Source of the DNA: Ustulina deusta
Taxonomy: Eukaryota > Ascomycota > Sordariomycetes > Xylariales > Xylariaceae
Direction: 5' to 3'
Length of the DNA: 64,000 nucleotides
NCBI GenBank assembly: GCA_023159155.1
Contig: JAJNNX010000010.1
Span: 620,001 to 684,000 of the forward strand
The notes below the pieces were generated by a model that had not been told where the DNA came from, ran no database searches, and saw nothing but the letters and a program-made list of their open reading frames with translations. The position numbers and the translations under genes were made by a program. Shown in pieces: positions 11,087 through 22,493 of this stretch (positions are counted from its first letter, which is position 1; each line of letters opens with the position of its first letter).

Positions 11087-12622
11087 TTATCTTCGAAATA
11101 TCTTCAGCTCCAGATACCGGGCAGGAAGATAGGTGATCAGTGTAGCAATGAACGTGAGCTCATTTGCCAAATCACCACCATTACTACCAATCAGCTTCCC
11201 GACTGGGCCAACATACCAAGTTTCTACCATACCTAAAACCCAGCCTACCACGCCGACAAGAAAAGCAGCCAATGCCGCTAAGCCAAGAGGCAGCCGAGTA
11301 GGGTCATTCCACGCGTCGAGATCATAGTTCTCGAATCTCCCCTTACGAAAGACATAGTGCTCAGCAAAAAGAACCACAAAGTACGATGTGGACCAATAGC
11401 CTAGAAATGACAAGAAATTCTGTAAAAAGGTGTTGAGCCGTTCACGTCCGCCCAAAGCCAGCGCGAGGATGAGGAGAAAGCACACCAGCGTCCACACGAA
11501 GCGGGGTACACGAGCACACGGACGCGCGAACTGTTGGAGCGCAATGGCCGCGCTGTAAATGCTGATGACGTTTACGTTGATACCGGATAGCACAAGCAGC
11601 GTGAGAATGAACTTGGCAAACCCTCTCGGGTATAGCATGGTCTGAATCAGAAATCCAATGCCGTCATTCTCGTAGGTGTCGGCCCAGTCGGGATTGTTAT
11701 TTAGTGCGGACGCGACGACACAACCGGCCACCATGCCGATAGAGGTAGGAATGGCGATGCCAAAGGTTGTCATGAGGAAGACCTTGACGCGAGAAACGTC
11801 GGCAGGATAGTGGACATAATAATCCGATGTGATTGAAACCCAGGACGCTGAGGAGCCGTAGACGATAGCAATAAGACTAAGGACGTTGCCCGCGAGATCG
11901 GCTCCCTTGAGTGAGCTGGGAGTGGTATTGTCTGCGTAGCGGCCCGTCTCTCCAAAGAATATCAAGAAGATGGCGAAGAAGACAATCCAGGCATACCGCT
12001 CGTAAATTAAAATTGCCTTCAAGCCAATCAGGGAGATGAGCAGGGCGACGATGGCGAGGATGACGATGCCGACAACGAGAGAGAGATGCCCGTCTGCGAC
12101 AGCAGTAAGGGCCAGACCACCAGTGATGCATCCGACGGCGGCCCAGCCGATCTGGACAGTTGCATTGAGGGCGGCGATGATTTTGTTAGGCCACCACCCG
12201 AAGCTGTATCGCGAAACAGAAATCTGGCGGAGACCGGTAGCGGCGCCGAAAGTGGCGGCAAAGCCTGGCAAAGCAGCGCCGACGATGGATGCGAAGATGC
12301 TGATGATGATGGTCTGTTTGAGGGACAGTCCGAGTTCCCAGCCGAGGAATCCGGTAGCAAAACAGGACGTATTCATCGTCGCTGACGCCCACAATAGGGC
12401 CATGCTAAGTTCCTCATGCCATTTCACGTGGCGCCTGTCCTCTGGCAGTTTGCGGTTGATAGCCTCGGACTCGACACCGAACTTTGCATCAAGCTTAGCT
12501 TCGATTTGGCGGAGACGGGACAAGATGCTACGGCTACCGCCGTCATCTTGACTCGATTGCACGCTATCCTGTGGGACGAGAAGGGGAGTCCTGACACCGT
12601 TGTTCTTCATCGTCACACTCAC
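11087..12622 (-). CDS. NCS1-family purine/cytosine permease (Fcy2-like)
   Basis: Plasma-membrane proton symporter for nucleobases, most likely purines and cytosine, judged from resemblance to the fungal Fcy2 subgroup of NCS1. Single exon, 511 aa, the normal size for Fcy2 proteins. A hydrophilic N-terminus of about 75 residues with the ETRGIERVP-like region replaced by a charged SEAINRKLPEDRRH segment is followed by about twelve hydrophobic segments. Family signatures visible are ATMNTSCFATGFLGWELGLS in the first helices, SRYSFGWWPNK in helix 3, and SDYYVHYPADVSRVKVF in the cytosolic loop after helix 6-7. The start is the only ATG giving the full N-terminus. It stands alone, with no purine-catabolism genes next to it. 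Substrate is inferred. Confidence 0.9.
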   Translation of the reverse strand: MSVTMKNNGVRTPLLVPQDSVQSSQDDGGSRSILSRLRQIEAKLDAKFGVESEAINRKLPEDRRHVKWHEELSMALLWASATMNTSCFATGFLGWELGLSLKQTIIISIFASIVGAALPGFAATFGAATGLRQISVSRYSFGWWPNKIIAALNATVQIGWAAVGCITGGLALTAVADGHLSLVVGIVILAIVALLISLIGLKAILIYERYAWIVFFAIFLIFFGETGRYADNTTPSSLKGADLAGNVLSLIAIVYGSSASWVSITSDYYVHYPADVSRVKVFLMTTFGIAIPTSIGMVAGCVVASALNNNPDWADTYENDGIGFLIQTMLYPRGFAKFILTLLVLSGINVNVISIYSAAIALQQFARPCARVPRFVWTLVCFLLILALALGGRERLNTFLQNFLSFLGYWSTSYFVVLFAEHYVFRKGRFENYDLDAWNDPTRLPLGLAALAAFLVGVVGWVLGMVETWYVGPVGKLIGSNGGDLANELTFIATLITYLPARYLELKIFRR

Positions 12623-14574
12623 TCATGGACAGACAAATGACGCAGAGTCGTTGCAGACAGGATTGAAGGGCACTGGGGTGAAGGCAAGAAACTTTTCCTC
12701 ATGTTGGATAGGGCGAGCTGGGTGAAACAACGATTATGTGCCACGACCAAAAGAAATATACCTTATGTAAGCAGAACCAAACTTTGGTGAAGCCATTCCG
12801 ACTCGCAGCCGATTGAAAACGCCACTCGTGGCATTCAGCTGCTCTGCGACAAGTCTCAAGCTCCCTTTGCAGCAACATTTAGGTTTCCCTCACCGTACGA
12901 AATTAGCGGCCAGACATCTCGCCTTTGCAAGCTAGGAAAGCTTGTCTTCGCCAAGGTTGTGCCGGTTGTCTTGTGAAAGGCTTACCAAGGCTTGTCTGCT
13001 TTTTCTAGTCGAGGTACAAAGAGAAGATTGCTAGACTTGCCTACACTATGGAAGATGCACATAGCGTTACATCAGGCTCGGCATTGGGGCAGGCGATTCG
13101 ATGATCAGATCTGCGATGGTCTTAGATTTGTGCCACACGAGGTGACAGAGTGAGCAGGAGATGCAGTAGGTAAGTAGGTATGTAAGAGATGGTCATAGGT
13201 AGATCAAACTAGGTATCCAGGGACCACGGTACCTACGGCAACCAGTCCTCCGAGACAACTAGGTACCTAACCTACTTATCCACTTACACATAACTACAGT
13301 ACCTTACCTAAGTACTGTGGTCTAGTGGCTGACGAATCATATTGCACCCTCTAACCTAGGTAGGTAGCTGTTGTGATCTGCTGCTTTCTTACTCTCTTTC
13401 ACTCTACACTCTCAACATACGGGTCTGTTAGGGGAATAAAGCGCTCTCGAGTTTCTTTTCCCGCAGGATTTGCTCTCAGATTTGATAGGGACGGAGATGA
13501 TTCTGAAGTAGGTAGGTAAGTACCTAAGGTTAGGTAATTCAGGTACGCAGCCTAGCGCACGATTAGCATTGCCCAGCCACGTTATCCCACGCGCGGCGTC
13601 GGCTACCGATATGTAGCGCGATGCCAGCCTCCGATTCTGCATTCCGAAAACTGAAATAATTTTAGCCTATACCAAGGCAGCGTACAACGCACTACGAACC
13701 GAGGCAACCAGCGGCGTCGTATAAAGAAAAAGAGACGGCTGGGCACTTTGAGACCGTAGTCGCAATCGCAGGCACTAGACACCTCATTGTTCTGGCCGGC
13801 CCGAAGCATGTCTGATCACCTCCCTTGTGCTTGAGCCTACTCGGACCAACCCCATGAATCGGTGTATATACCTGCTGGCTATACACACACTAACACACAC
13901 TACGTGATATATAGTAGGTATGCAAAGTCTGGTCGACAACCTGAAAGACAGTAGGTCAGCACCTGGACATGAGTAGCAACTAGATAACAAACAAACAATC
14001 CATTCGCACGCTTTGACTCAGTAGACTCCGACGATCACAGAGCTACCTGCAGTTACATTGCACTACTGCGACGCACCGTTTATAACGCGGAGTAATCTGT
14101 ACACCGTACTCCACTCTGCGAAGAGTTCCATAACATGCAGTACCAATTGGCAAGCCAGCCGCATGCTACTAATGGTTTTCTGGAAGCTTGCAGAGTGTTG
14201 ACGCTCCCAGGGTCGCCCAGCTGACCAATGGCAGCAGCGAATTGGCGTGATCCATGAAGGCGAAATGAAATCAGTGGAGATTCACGCGACAATGTCTGGG
14301 GCGTACCTGTCGTGCAATTCCATATACGGCCGGGGATGCAGGGAGCGAGTCGATGTTATCGTCGGCTAAAACCAGGATAGGCAGGAGATAATCAGCTCCC
14401 AGAGTCATGCCAGGGCAGGCCCAGGACTAGCAGCTCGAGCAGCAGTGCAGCTGTCGACATCGTAGTTCGCAGCAAGTTGTGAGAATGCTCATCCTATCGT
14501 AACCAGGCAGCTTGGAACTGCGCTCCACCGGCTTTGCATGCCTGCTTCTGGTCTGGTACCAGATGCGAACGGCA
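12623..14574. other. intergenic region rich in AGGTAGGTA motifs
   Basis: Divergent promoter region between the permease and the sedolisin. From about 13160 to 13560 it has many degenerate copies of AGGTAGGTA, ACCTACCTA and GGTACC. No coding signal is convincing on either strand. Confidence 0.6.
14552..14563. promoter_or_regulatory. 12-bp perfect palindrome upstream of sedolisin
   Basis: TCTGGTACCAGA is a perfect palindrome lying 12 bases upstream of the TATA box and 98 bases before the sedolisin start codon. Its position suggests a dimeric regulator site, but no known factor is assigned. Confidence 0.35.
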
Positions 14575-14580
14575 TATAAA
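14575..14580 (+). promoter_or_regulatory. TATA box of the sedolisin gene
   Basis: TATAAA (within GGCATATAAAGC) lies 82 bases upstream of the start codon at 14662, a usual spacing for an inducible fungal promoter. Confidence 0.6.
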
Positions 14581-14661
14581 GCTCGACATGGCACCCTGCT
14601 GAAAGCTGCAGTGTATCTCCAACCCTCTTCCGCTTCTAATTCTACCTCGGGCGCGGGAACC

Positions 14662-16543
14662 ATGGCCCGTTTTCTTTCACTGCTTGTCGGCTCGTTGCTG
14701 GCTGCTCGGGGTCTCGCCGAGCCCTTTGAGCAGCTCTTCGAGGTCCCAGAAGGTGGGTGGTGACTGACCAATCCCCGAGACAAGAGAGCTCACAGTATTT
14801 TTGCAGGATGGAAACTCCAGGGCCCAGCGGAAGATAGCACGGTGATCAAGCTGCAGATCGCTCTCCAACAGGGTGATGTTGCGGGTTTCGAGCAGGCCGT
14901 GTTGGACATGAGCACCCCCAGCCATCCCAACTATGGACAGCACTGTAAGTAAAAAAAAGAATTCGCCTAAACGTGACCCTACTAAACCCAGACGTGAAGT
15001 CCAGGGCCACGATGAGATGAAGAGGATGCTCCTCCCCAGCCAGGACTCGCTCTCGTCCGTCTATGCTTGGCTCAATGGAGCCGGCATTGAGCATATTGAG
15101 GAGGATTCCGACTGGATGACCTTCAAGACCACAGTTGGCATCGCCAACAAGGTCCTCGACACTCAGTTTTCCTGGTTTGTTAGCGAAGAGGCCAAACCCC
15201 GCAAGATCCTGCGAACACTCGAGTACTCTGTGCCCGAAGCTGTCGCTCCACACATCAACTTGGTTCAACCAACCACCCGCTTCGCTGCTATCCGCGCCAA
15301 CCACGAGACCGGAAGCCAGATCTTCGAGATCAGCGTCGCCGCTGCGGCAGACAACTGCGACGCCCTCATTACTCCGGCGTGCCTGAAGACCTTCTACAAC
15401 ATCGACTACACGGCCGATGCCAACAGTGGGAGCAAGGTTGCCTTCACCAGTTATCTTGAGGAGTACGCCCGCTACAGCGACTTCGCTACGTTCGAGCAGA
15501 ACTACTTGCCAGAGGCCATTGGCCAGAACTTCACCGTCATCCAATTTAGCGGCGGCCTCAACAACCAGACTTCCACCGATGACAGTGGCGAAGCGAACCT
15601 GGATGCACAGTACATTCTCGGCACCGGGCACCCACTGCCTATCACGGAATTTTCCGTCGGCGGCCGCGGCCCCTTGGTCCCCGATCTCGACCAGCCCACT
15701 CAAGATGACAACTTCAACGAGCCGTACCTAGACTTCCTCAAGAACGTGCTCAAGCTGCCGCAGAGCCAGCTGCCACAAGTCATTTCCACCTCGTACGGCG
15801 AGAACGAGCAGAGTGTTCCCAAGTCTTACGCTCTTTCCGTCTGCAACCTCATCGCCCAGCTCGGCTCCCGCGGTGTGTCCGTGATCTTCTCGTCCGGCGA
15901 CTCTGGTACTGGCTCGGCCTGCCTTTCCAACGACGGCAAGAACACGACCAAATTCCAGCCCCAGTACCCTGCAAGTTGCCCGTGGGTCACTTCAGTCGGG
16001 TCAACGAGGTACCTCAATGAGACCGCCACATTCTTCTCTTCCGGTGGCTTCTCGGACTTATGGTCCCGCCCTATCTGGCAAGAGCTCGCCGTGAGGCAGT
16101 ACCTCAGCAAGATCGGCGACAAGTTCGCCCCTTACTACAACCACACCGGCCGTGGATTCCCCGATGTGTCCGCTCAGGGCTACGGTTACCGCGTTTACGA
16201 CCAGGGTTCCCTGAAGGGTTACCAGGGTACTTCCTGCTCAGCCCCCGCGTTCGCCGGTATTGTCGGTCTCCTGAACGATGCGCGATTGAAGGCCAAGCTA
16301 CCCCCTCTAGGCTTCTTGAACCCGCTCCTGTATCTCAACCCACACGCCCTCAATGATATCACTCTAGGTGGAAGCACTGGCTGCGATGGCAGAGGTCGAT
16401 TCCACGGTGCCCCGAACGGGAGCCCTGTCATTCCCTATGCTAGCTGGAACGCTACTGCGGGATGGGACCCGGTTTCGGGACTTGGTACCCCCAACTTCCC
16501 CAAGCTGCTAAAAGCTGCGGTGCCGTTCAGGTTCAGGGGCTAG
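14662..16543 (+). CDS. secreted sedolisin (S53) protease, tripeptidyl-peptidase type
   Basis: Acid serine-carboxyl protease that digests protein outside the cell. 590 aa in three exons: 14662-14752, 14807-14944 and 15000-16543. A signal peptide (about residues 1-19) is followed by a prosegment to about residue 195 (HPNYGQH then DEMKRMLLP) and the S53 domain. Catalytic residues are Glu274 and Asp278 ([10 protein letters not shown]), Asp377 (SSGDSG) and Ser488 (GTSCSAP). The C-terminal NDITLGG and AGWDP elements match the calcium site. The second intron needs an AAG acceptor at 14997-14999 rather than the nearer CAG at 14989-14991, which would shift the frame. This is the only splice giving the conserved prosegment. 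Several N-glycosylation sequons occur. It belongs to the SedA-D-like fungal set, subtype undecided. Confidence 0.9.
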
Positions 16544-18283
16544 AGAAAAAGGCCGTGGCTGGTACCGAGTAACGATCCTTGTAAATCACATGTACCTACT
16601 GTAGTCATTGAAACATAATCAACATGTATGATATGATTGAATGTAATATTTTGACCCATCCTGTTATATTCCTTGTAGGCCAGCTGCCGAACATGAAATC
16701 TTTTACTACTGCTTACCATACAGGCCGATCATGCGCGCGTGTAGTAACCTCTGACTAAAAACATGGTATTTAATCACAATACCACCCGAGACGGAGATGG
16801 TGATATCAAATACAGGCATTTAGTCTGCAGTGAATGCATGGCATTTTAACGTTAAAAACAATCGAGAGCACACAAGACTACCGCTACCCAAGTATTTCCC
16901 GTATGAACCTATCGTATGTTTACCAGAGGCCAGCGCATTCCCTCCCGCAGTACCAGCCAGCCACAATTCTCTGTCTCTGCACCTAGGGAAATAAGGCCAA
17001 TTCCAACCACGCAGGTGTCCATGGATGTCTTCGGCCAAAATTTCCTCGACGCGCGTGGCCACAGCAGTGTTTCCCGCTGTTGAAGTTTTCCTAAAACTCG
17101 GAAAAACCACCTATGAGTGGTCACATGTTTACATATCTGACTTACCTCATATATATATCTCTATATCCCCTTTATATTTAGCCACTTTCCTCGAATGATC
17201 CTAGTGTTTGAAGCATGGCCTTGCCTTGAACAAGACTGAACAGCAACCTTTCATCATCTTTCTTAGCTAGCATTGACCCCCCCCCCCCCATTAATCGGGA
17301 TCGTACTGTGTTTAGATAGAATTGCTTCGATGGATGCAACCCGGGGCTGATCTTGCTATGTCTGCTCGGGAACATAGCCTAGGGCGCATATTGTTTCCCT
17401 TCGTTTATCGTTGAGAGAGGCTGTCAATGGTCGCCAAGCTTGATTTGCTAACCCTTCGCAAGCTCCCGTTGCTCAAGCATTCCGTCTCTAGACGACGCAG
17501 CGCACATTCGCTTCGTGAAAGATCACCGTTTCGGAGAACAGAGGCAGGTAAGAGGGACATGTTGACATGGCGGACTGTCCCCAACTATGATTATGCGATT
17601 TGGATATCGTTTTCTCGCAGCTTCGATAACTAATACTGAGAATCTTTTTTTTTCCCCCAAATATATATACATACACGTACAACACCAAGGATTCGCCAGT
17701 CATCACCGACCCGACTACTGATTTGGCCCTCCGGATTATCTATATAAGAGCAAACAGGATCCTAAGTTGTCTAGAAGGCATGGTTGTACAGAGAAGGCAC
17801 AACGTCTCATCTAAGACTATACACATGGAGCTAAAGAGTTTCATGACATTGTTGCTGCTATACTGAATCTGTTAAGCCCACAATCGCAGGGCGATAGTAT
17901 CCAACCACCCTAACCCGAAATTTCGCGCGCACATTCTCTACAAGATAGGGTAGTGACTTTATTAAAGCCTTCGTGTTCCGCAATGCAGTTTAATCCCAAC
18001 ATATATCGACGATAATATGCGAATAAGCATGGATGTAACGCAATGTTGCGAGCATATTATCACTTGGTTTACCAACACCAGCAATACACAAGTCACCGCA
18101 TCTCAAGCGACTAGCACTAGGAATGTTAAAAAGGTTTAGCTTTTCAGCTGGTATAATTAAGCAGAGCAGCGTGTGTTGATATCGACTACAGGGTGTTGCA
18201 ATGGACCTTAACAGGCCAGCCACTCACTCTCTTCTCCACTGCCTACAACATTTGTCTCATAAAGAGGAATGATGGTGGCAGGT
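16544..18283. other. intergenic, no supported gene
   Basis: 3' sides of the sedolisin and of the disordered-protein gene meet here. It contains a C13 run (17277-17289), a short TA repeat near 17150 and overlapping minus-strand ORFs at 16820-17124 with no recognisable protein. Confidence 0.6.
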
Positions 18284-19052
18284 TCACTTCTTGTCAGAGG
18301 GCTCTCCAAATGTCTGACGCCGTGGCTTTTCCGTAAAAGTGCCACCAGAATGCTTCACCACTGAAAGACTTAGAATTAGTTATTGCGATTTTGAGCGTGG
18401 CTTATGAGTGTTTCCAAAGCGTAGACATGGTTTGGCCCGAAAAGAATGAGCCTTCATACTACTAAGGTAGCTAAAGCAGGAAAGAAAGGAACGAATCTGA
18501 GAATTACTTACTCCACTGTTCCAGGGGATCGAGGCGACTCTGCCCCGTCACGCCCCTCCAAGCCTTCTTCATCCTACCGGATAATCGGCGATCGTCAGTG
18601 CTATCGACAGTGTGAATGCTGCTGCTGTCGCCCGCGGATAAGCTGCTCTGCTTGCTCTTGCTATCATCGTCGTCAATCGTTAAGCTTCGGAAAATCTCCG
18701 CTGATCCCCGTGTCGACGCCGGTCGTTTCTTGAGGGGACTTTGGGGTTCGGAGCTAGGGGGCTGCGCCCTTGAGTGTCAGCCGTGGCTGTAGCAGACGCA
18801 TGCGTGTGTTGTCATTGGTTGGTAGTATCATACCTCTTTTGGCGCCTCTGTCTCGTTATTCGGTCCCTCTGCTCCCTTGGCATCCTCCGTCATAAGAGGC
18901 AGTTTTTTTGCTTTCGCTTCGACGTGAGGATCTGGCGTCCCTGGTAGCGACAGATGGGGTTGAGTGTCCTGGGAACTCTGCGGCTCCATAACCGCATCAG
19001 AATCAACCCGGTTCTCGGAAATGGTATTAGGGTCTTGCGGGTGTGTATCCAT
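18284..19052 (-). CDS. small disordered hypothetical protein, three exons
   Basis: Not a recognised family. The model has exons 19052-18834, 18761-18512 and 18360-18284 (minus strand) and gives 181 aa. The ORF-only view misses it because the exons are short. All splice sites are standard (GTATGA/GCAG, GTAAGT/TTCAG) and phases agree. The first two-thirds are rich in Ser, Pro, Asp, Glu and Lys with an acidic DDDD run, so probably disordered. The C-terminal 50 residues are more conserved-looking: a basic RMKKAWRGVTG helix, then an EQWMVKHSGGTF stretch and a Lys-rich end. The start is the first ATG in the open frame. A further upstream exon is possible. Location and function are unknown. Confidence 0.65.
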
Positions 19053-19483
19053 AGTCTCGATAATGAAGCCGGATTGGGGTGCTTGCGTCCGTCTTGCGTT
19101 GATCTCTTGAGAGGTGAAGGCCCGAGCTGTCAAGGTGATGCACGGCACAGGCACAGAGACAGCCAAGCGTGCTTATATATATTGTGGCTTTTCTGTGCAG
19201 CTTGTTGATTCAAAGTCATGTGCCGCGTTTAGGACAGTATCATTATTGGCGAATAGTCGCACGAGCAAGTCATTAACTTATTACAATGGGGCGCAAGGGA
19301 TTAACTCACCTTCGACACAAACAAATCAACATGTACGGGTATCGGTCGAATTAACATAGAGCTGCACTTTCATTGATTAAAAGTTATGCAAAATCTCGTA
19401 TGCTGTGAACCCAGCTTGCGGTGAGATCCCTATGAACTTGTTTCATCCTCCGTTAGTGCGTAGCTGCGGATGATGATCTGCCC
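19053..19483. other. spacer between two minus-strand genes
   Basis: Carries the promoter of the disordered-protein gene and the 3' end of the GH18 gene. No coding signal or strong motif was seen. Confidence 0.5.
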
Positions 19484-20494
19484 TTATGACTCCCTATCAA
19501 ACCCGTCCGAGTCATATTCGAAGCTTCTAGGAAGCGGGGGTTGCGCTCCAGCTTCATCGTCATGGTCGACCTCGATTGCCGGTGACTTTTGCAATGGCTC
19601 CTGTGCCGCTACTTGGATGCCTGTATCCAATGTTCTGAGTATCTTTGTCATCTCTTGTGCCCATTCCCAAGGGCGTTCCTTTCCCCCAGGACGTCCATTG
19701 AAGTATTCCCAGCCCATGACACCGCCAAACTTGGAGAACTGCCGCTGCAGTAGCTTGAGACTCTGGCTCAGGATCTCAAAAGGCACATATCCAGCACCAT
19801 TCTCGGGCGTTGTGACGAGACCAACGACGATCTTTTCTGGTGCCCAACCCCGTGCGACGCACATGTCATACATTATCGTATTGCTGGCGTCGCCCCATCC
19901 GCAATAGAACTGCGCATTGTACCACGCAATTTGATTACCTCTCATGACTTCAAGGGCCTCGTAGTCAAATCCACTGAGATTCCGTCGTGCGTCCAGGAGC
20001 GCAGCTGCCACGGGTGCTAATGTAATGAGGAAACCAGGCCCAAAGTCTGCCCGCAGGCGGTCAATCAATCGAATGATTCCGGCTAGTGACATATTCTCCT
20101 CGACATCGAGGTCTAGACCGCCCAATCCTCTTTCGCGTATTAGTTCGGAGAGGGGTGCGTAATACCGCTCAAAAGTGGTTTGGTCCTGGTCCAGCCGTGT
20201 GTACGACCCCTTCGCGGCTCCGCCTAACATGCCCATGACGGTGATGCCGCTAGCTTGGGCAATCCGCAATTCAGCCCATGTCGCGACAAATCGAGGATCT
20301 GAAGGTGGATGGTCATTCAAAGTCAGAGCATTCGGGTCTTCATTGATATGGATGGCCGCAACAATGATGTGTGACACGGATATCCCAGGCTGCGTGATGA
20401 GTGGGAGAATAGAACAGGGAGTCCCATCAGGACCATGAGTTGTCTGGTGATACAGTATGAGTCGCGGAAGAGAGCTCGACCGTTCTGGGTGCAT
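19484..20494 (-). CDS. intracellular GH18 glycoside hydrolase (chitinase/ENGase-like)
   Basis: Single-exon protein of 336 aa with a GH18 barrel. The catalytic signature is GGLDLDVE at residues 125-132, with Asp128, Asp130 and the acid/base Glu132 all present. Upstream strands ITVMGMLGG (84-92) and downstream QIAWYNAQFYCGWG match the chitinase/endo-beta-N-acetylglucosaminidase pattern of substrate-assisted hydrolysis of GlcNAc-GlcNAc bonds. There is no signal peptide, no chitin-binding domain and no linker, so it probably acts inside the cell, on chitin oligomers or N-glycans. The C-terminal 40 residues are acidic and probably disordered. The second GH18 signature position is somewhat divergent, so weak activity is possible. 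Confidence 0.85.
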   Translation of the reverse strand: MHPERSSSLPRLILYHQTTHGPDGTPCSILPLITQPGISVSHIIVAAIHINEDPNALTLNDHPPSDPRFVATWAELRIAQASGITVMGMLGGAAKGSYTRLDQDQTTFERYYAPLSELIRERGLGGLDLDVEENMSLAGIIRLIDRLRADFGPGFLITLAPVAAALLDARRNLSGFDYEALEVMRGNQIAWYNAQFYCGWGDASNTIMYDMCVARGWAPEKIVVGLVTTPENGAGYVPFEILSQSLKLLQRQFSKFGGVMGWEYFNGRPGGKERPWEWAQEMTKILRTLDTGIQVAAQEPLQKSPAIEVDHDDEAGAQPPLPRSFEYDSDGFDRES

Positions 20495-22493
20495 GATGCC
20501 GAACTATACTACTACGCCCAGCGCCGAGAGAAGAGACCAGACGCTGTTGAATTCTTGGCTGTGGTAAGCCTATCGTGCTTCAAAAGCGCGCAAAAAGATC
20601 AGAAGCAGTGTGCTGAGAATCTTGGACAGTCATGAACAAGAAAAGGGTGGCATTAAAACGTCTCTACAATCTCATATATTGACTTTTTGATGCTTGACAC
20701 GTGGAACCCGATGGATCGGCGGGGTTGAAGGCGGGCTCGGCCGTCGAGATAAGCTTATTAGACCTGCGTTTAGTAGAACCAACTCGCTGGGTTTTAGTGG
20801 ATTTAAGTGGCCTTTAGTGGCCTGTACTGCCTGGGTCCAGCTGTTAGGGGATACCGTATAGTGACGTGTGTTGCAACTCTCGGCCTAGGTAGGTAGGGTG
20901 AATCTCTCCCATTTGCTCCGGTAGTTCAACCTACCTTATGTTAGGTATTTCACTGTGTAATTGCCGACCCTTTTCCTGTAGGTAAGTAGGTAGCAATAAA
21001 AGAGCCGCAAGAGCTACCTATGCAGAGTGCATGATGCCAAATGATCCACTCTCAGAGATTGTAGTGACGCTCTTCTCCTCTGCCAGGGCTTCTTGCGAGG
21101 CTGGCACTTCCTGGCAGAAATATGTCGTTACTCGGGATCAGGGATTGTAGAGCTTTGTTTTCGTTCCTTTCTTTTGACTCAATTGCGCACTGGGTTTTCT
21201 CGCCCTGGCCCTAATAACGCGCCAGGAAGAGAGGGCGGCTCGTTGCATAGCGGGCTCATCACCATGTTGTAAGTAACTTTGTCATTTTGTGAGCCACATC
21301 CCTGAGCAGGTTCGCAATGATATCGAACGTATCGTTTCGAATAACCGGCCATAGGCAGACATAGGTATTACCGGATCTAGGGTCTGCCTGGATCGCTGTA
21401 GTGTAGGAATGATAGGCAGGGATAATGTACAATAGGACTTTCTTATTCTTTCCTGATTGGCGTGATTGCTCAAGAGTGCGGATGATGAGGAAATAGTAGG
21501 GTGTGACAGATTAACACCCACGGAGCCCGTGTGTGTACGAATGTATGACGTATTACCGCTTTCTGGACACTTCACGCCTTATTAACAGGACGTTCATCAA
21601 CTGTTTCATACTTCCCGGGGCCCCACGGACCGTGAACTCTTGTGACTGATTCACCCATCTGAGTTCTTCGTTAAAAAAGGGGTGTGTCACTTGTGGTTCA
21701 CTATATCTCGATAGGTTGGGGATCACCCGTCTAAGCGATGTCCTACCTACACGATAGTCAATAATACCAAACTCCGAATCTCATTTCCTCCTCTTATTTC
21801 TTACTCTATGTAGAGCGGCAATTGAATCGCCTTACCGATTTGATTATGGCGTCATGGCAACGTTCGCAAACACGGAACCATGGACCATAATCAGCTTGAT
21901 AAACATCGTAAGATAAATTGTCCGTAGTATGCAACCTTCAACACCCATGACGTTTCGAACTCCTGGTCACAATCCCCGGGATCACAAAGAACATAGGCCC
22001 TGGTACGTGGAACGTAAAAAAGGATACTACTCACCAGGACGATGAAGTCTTTATTTTATTGTTCGTAACTCAACGGCTCGGGTGGTCGATACACTAAGCT
22101 AAACGAAACAGTGGGCTCGGTATTGGTAAGTAGATATGCGTATGTTTAGTGTATTAGGTACCTCTAGGTCGGTGTGCTGTATTGTACGCGAGGCGGGCTC
22201 TAGATCAGGAGGTATTAGGGCCTGATTAGCGCATGGAGATAACTAAGCGCGAAACCAGCCAATTAACAAAGAGCCTAGGAATTTTAGGTGACTTTTTATG
22301 GGTCTCCCCGTTCTTACACTAGCACTTGCTTCGATTTCCCAGCTTCTGTGGTTCGTTCTTCAACTCTAAGATTCTGACACGAATTTTGTAAAAGTCAAGA
22401 GCGCGTGTTTGCTCAATATCTTATGTCTTAAACGCCAATTTATCCGCAGTCCCGCTACGGGTTCGTTTAGGCCACATTGGGAATTTTGGCGTC
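20495..22493. other. 2-kb divergent intergenic region
   Basis: Upstream of both the GH18 gene and the SYG1-like gene. AGGTAGGTA-type motifs occur at 20886-20899 and 20979-20993. Short ORFs (for example minus 21282-21575) have no recognisable protein. Confidence 0.55.

Noticed and set aside
12036..12551. 171-aa plus-strand ORF
   Set aside because: Antisense shadow of the nucleobase permease, which has clear family motifs on the minus strand.
13160..13560. AGGTAGG repeats considered as a CRISPR or tandem array
   Set aside because: No constant repeat unit, no unique spacers of fixed length, and a eukaryotic genome.
14846..15703. 285-aa minus-strand ORF antisense to the sedolisin
   Set aside because: It exactly overlaps the conserved sedolisin coding region. 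High GC codon use creates long antisense frames. No protein family was recognised.
16820..17124. Overlapping minus-strand ORFs near the sedolisin 3' end
   Set aside because: Two frames compete and neither has recognisable protein sequence.
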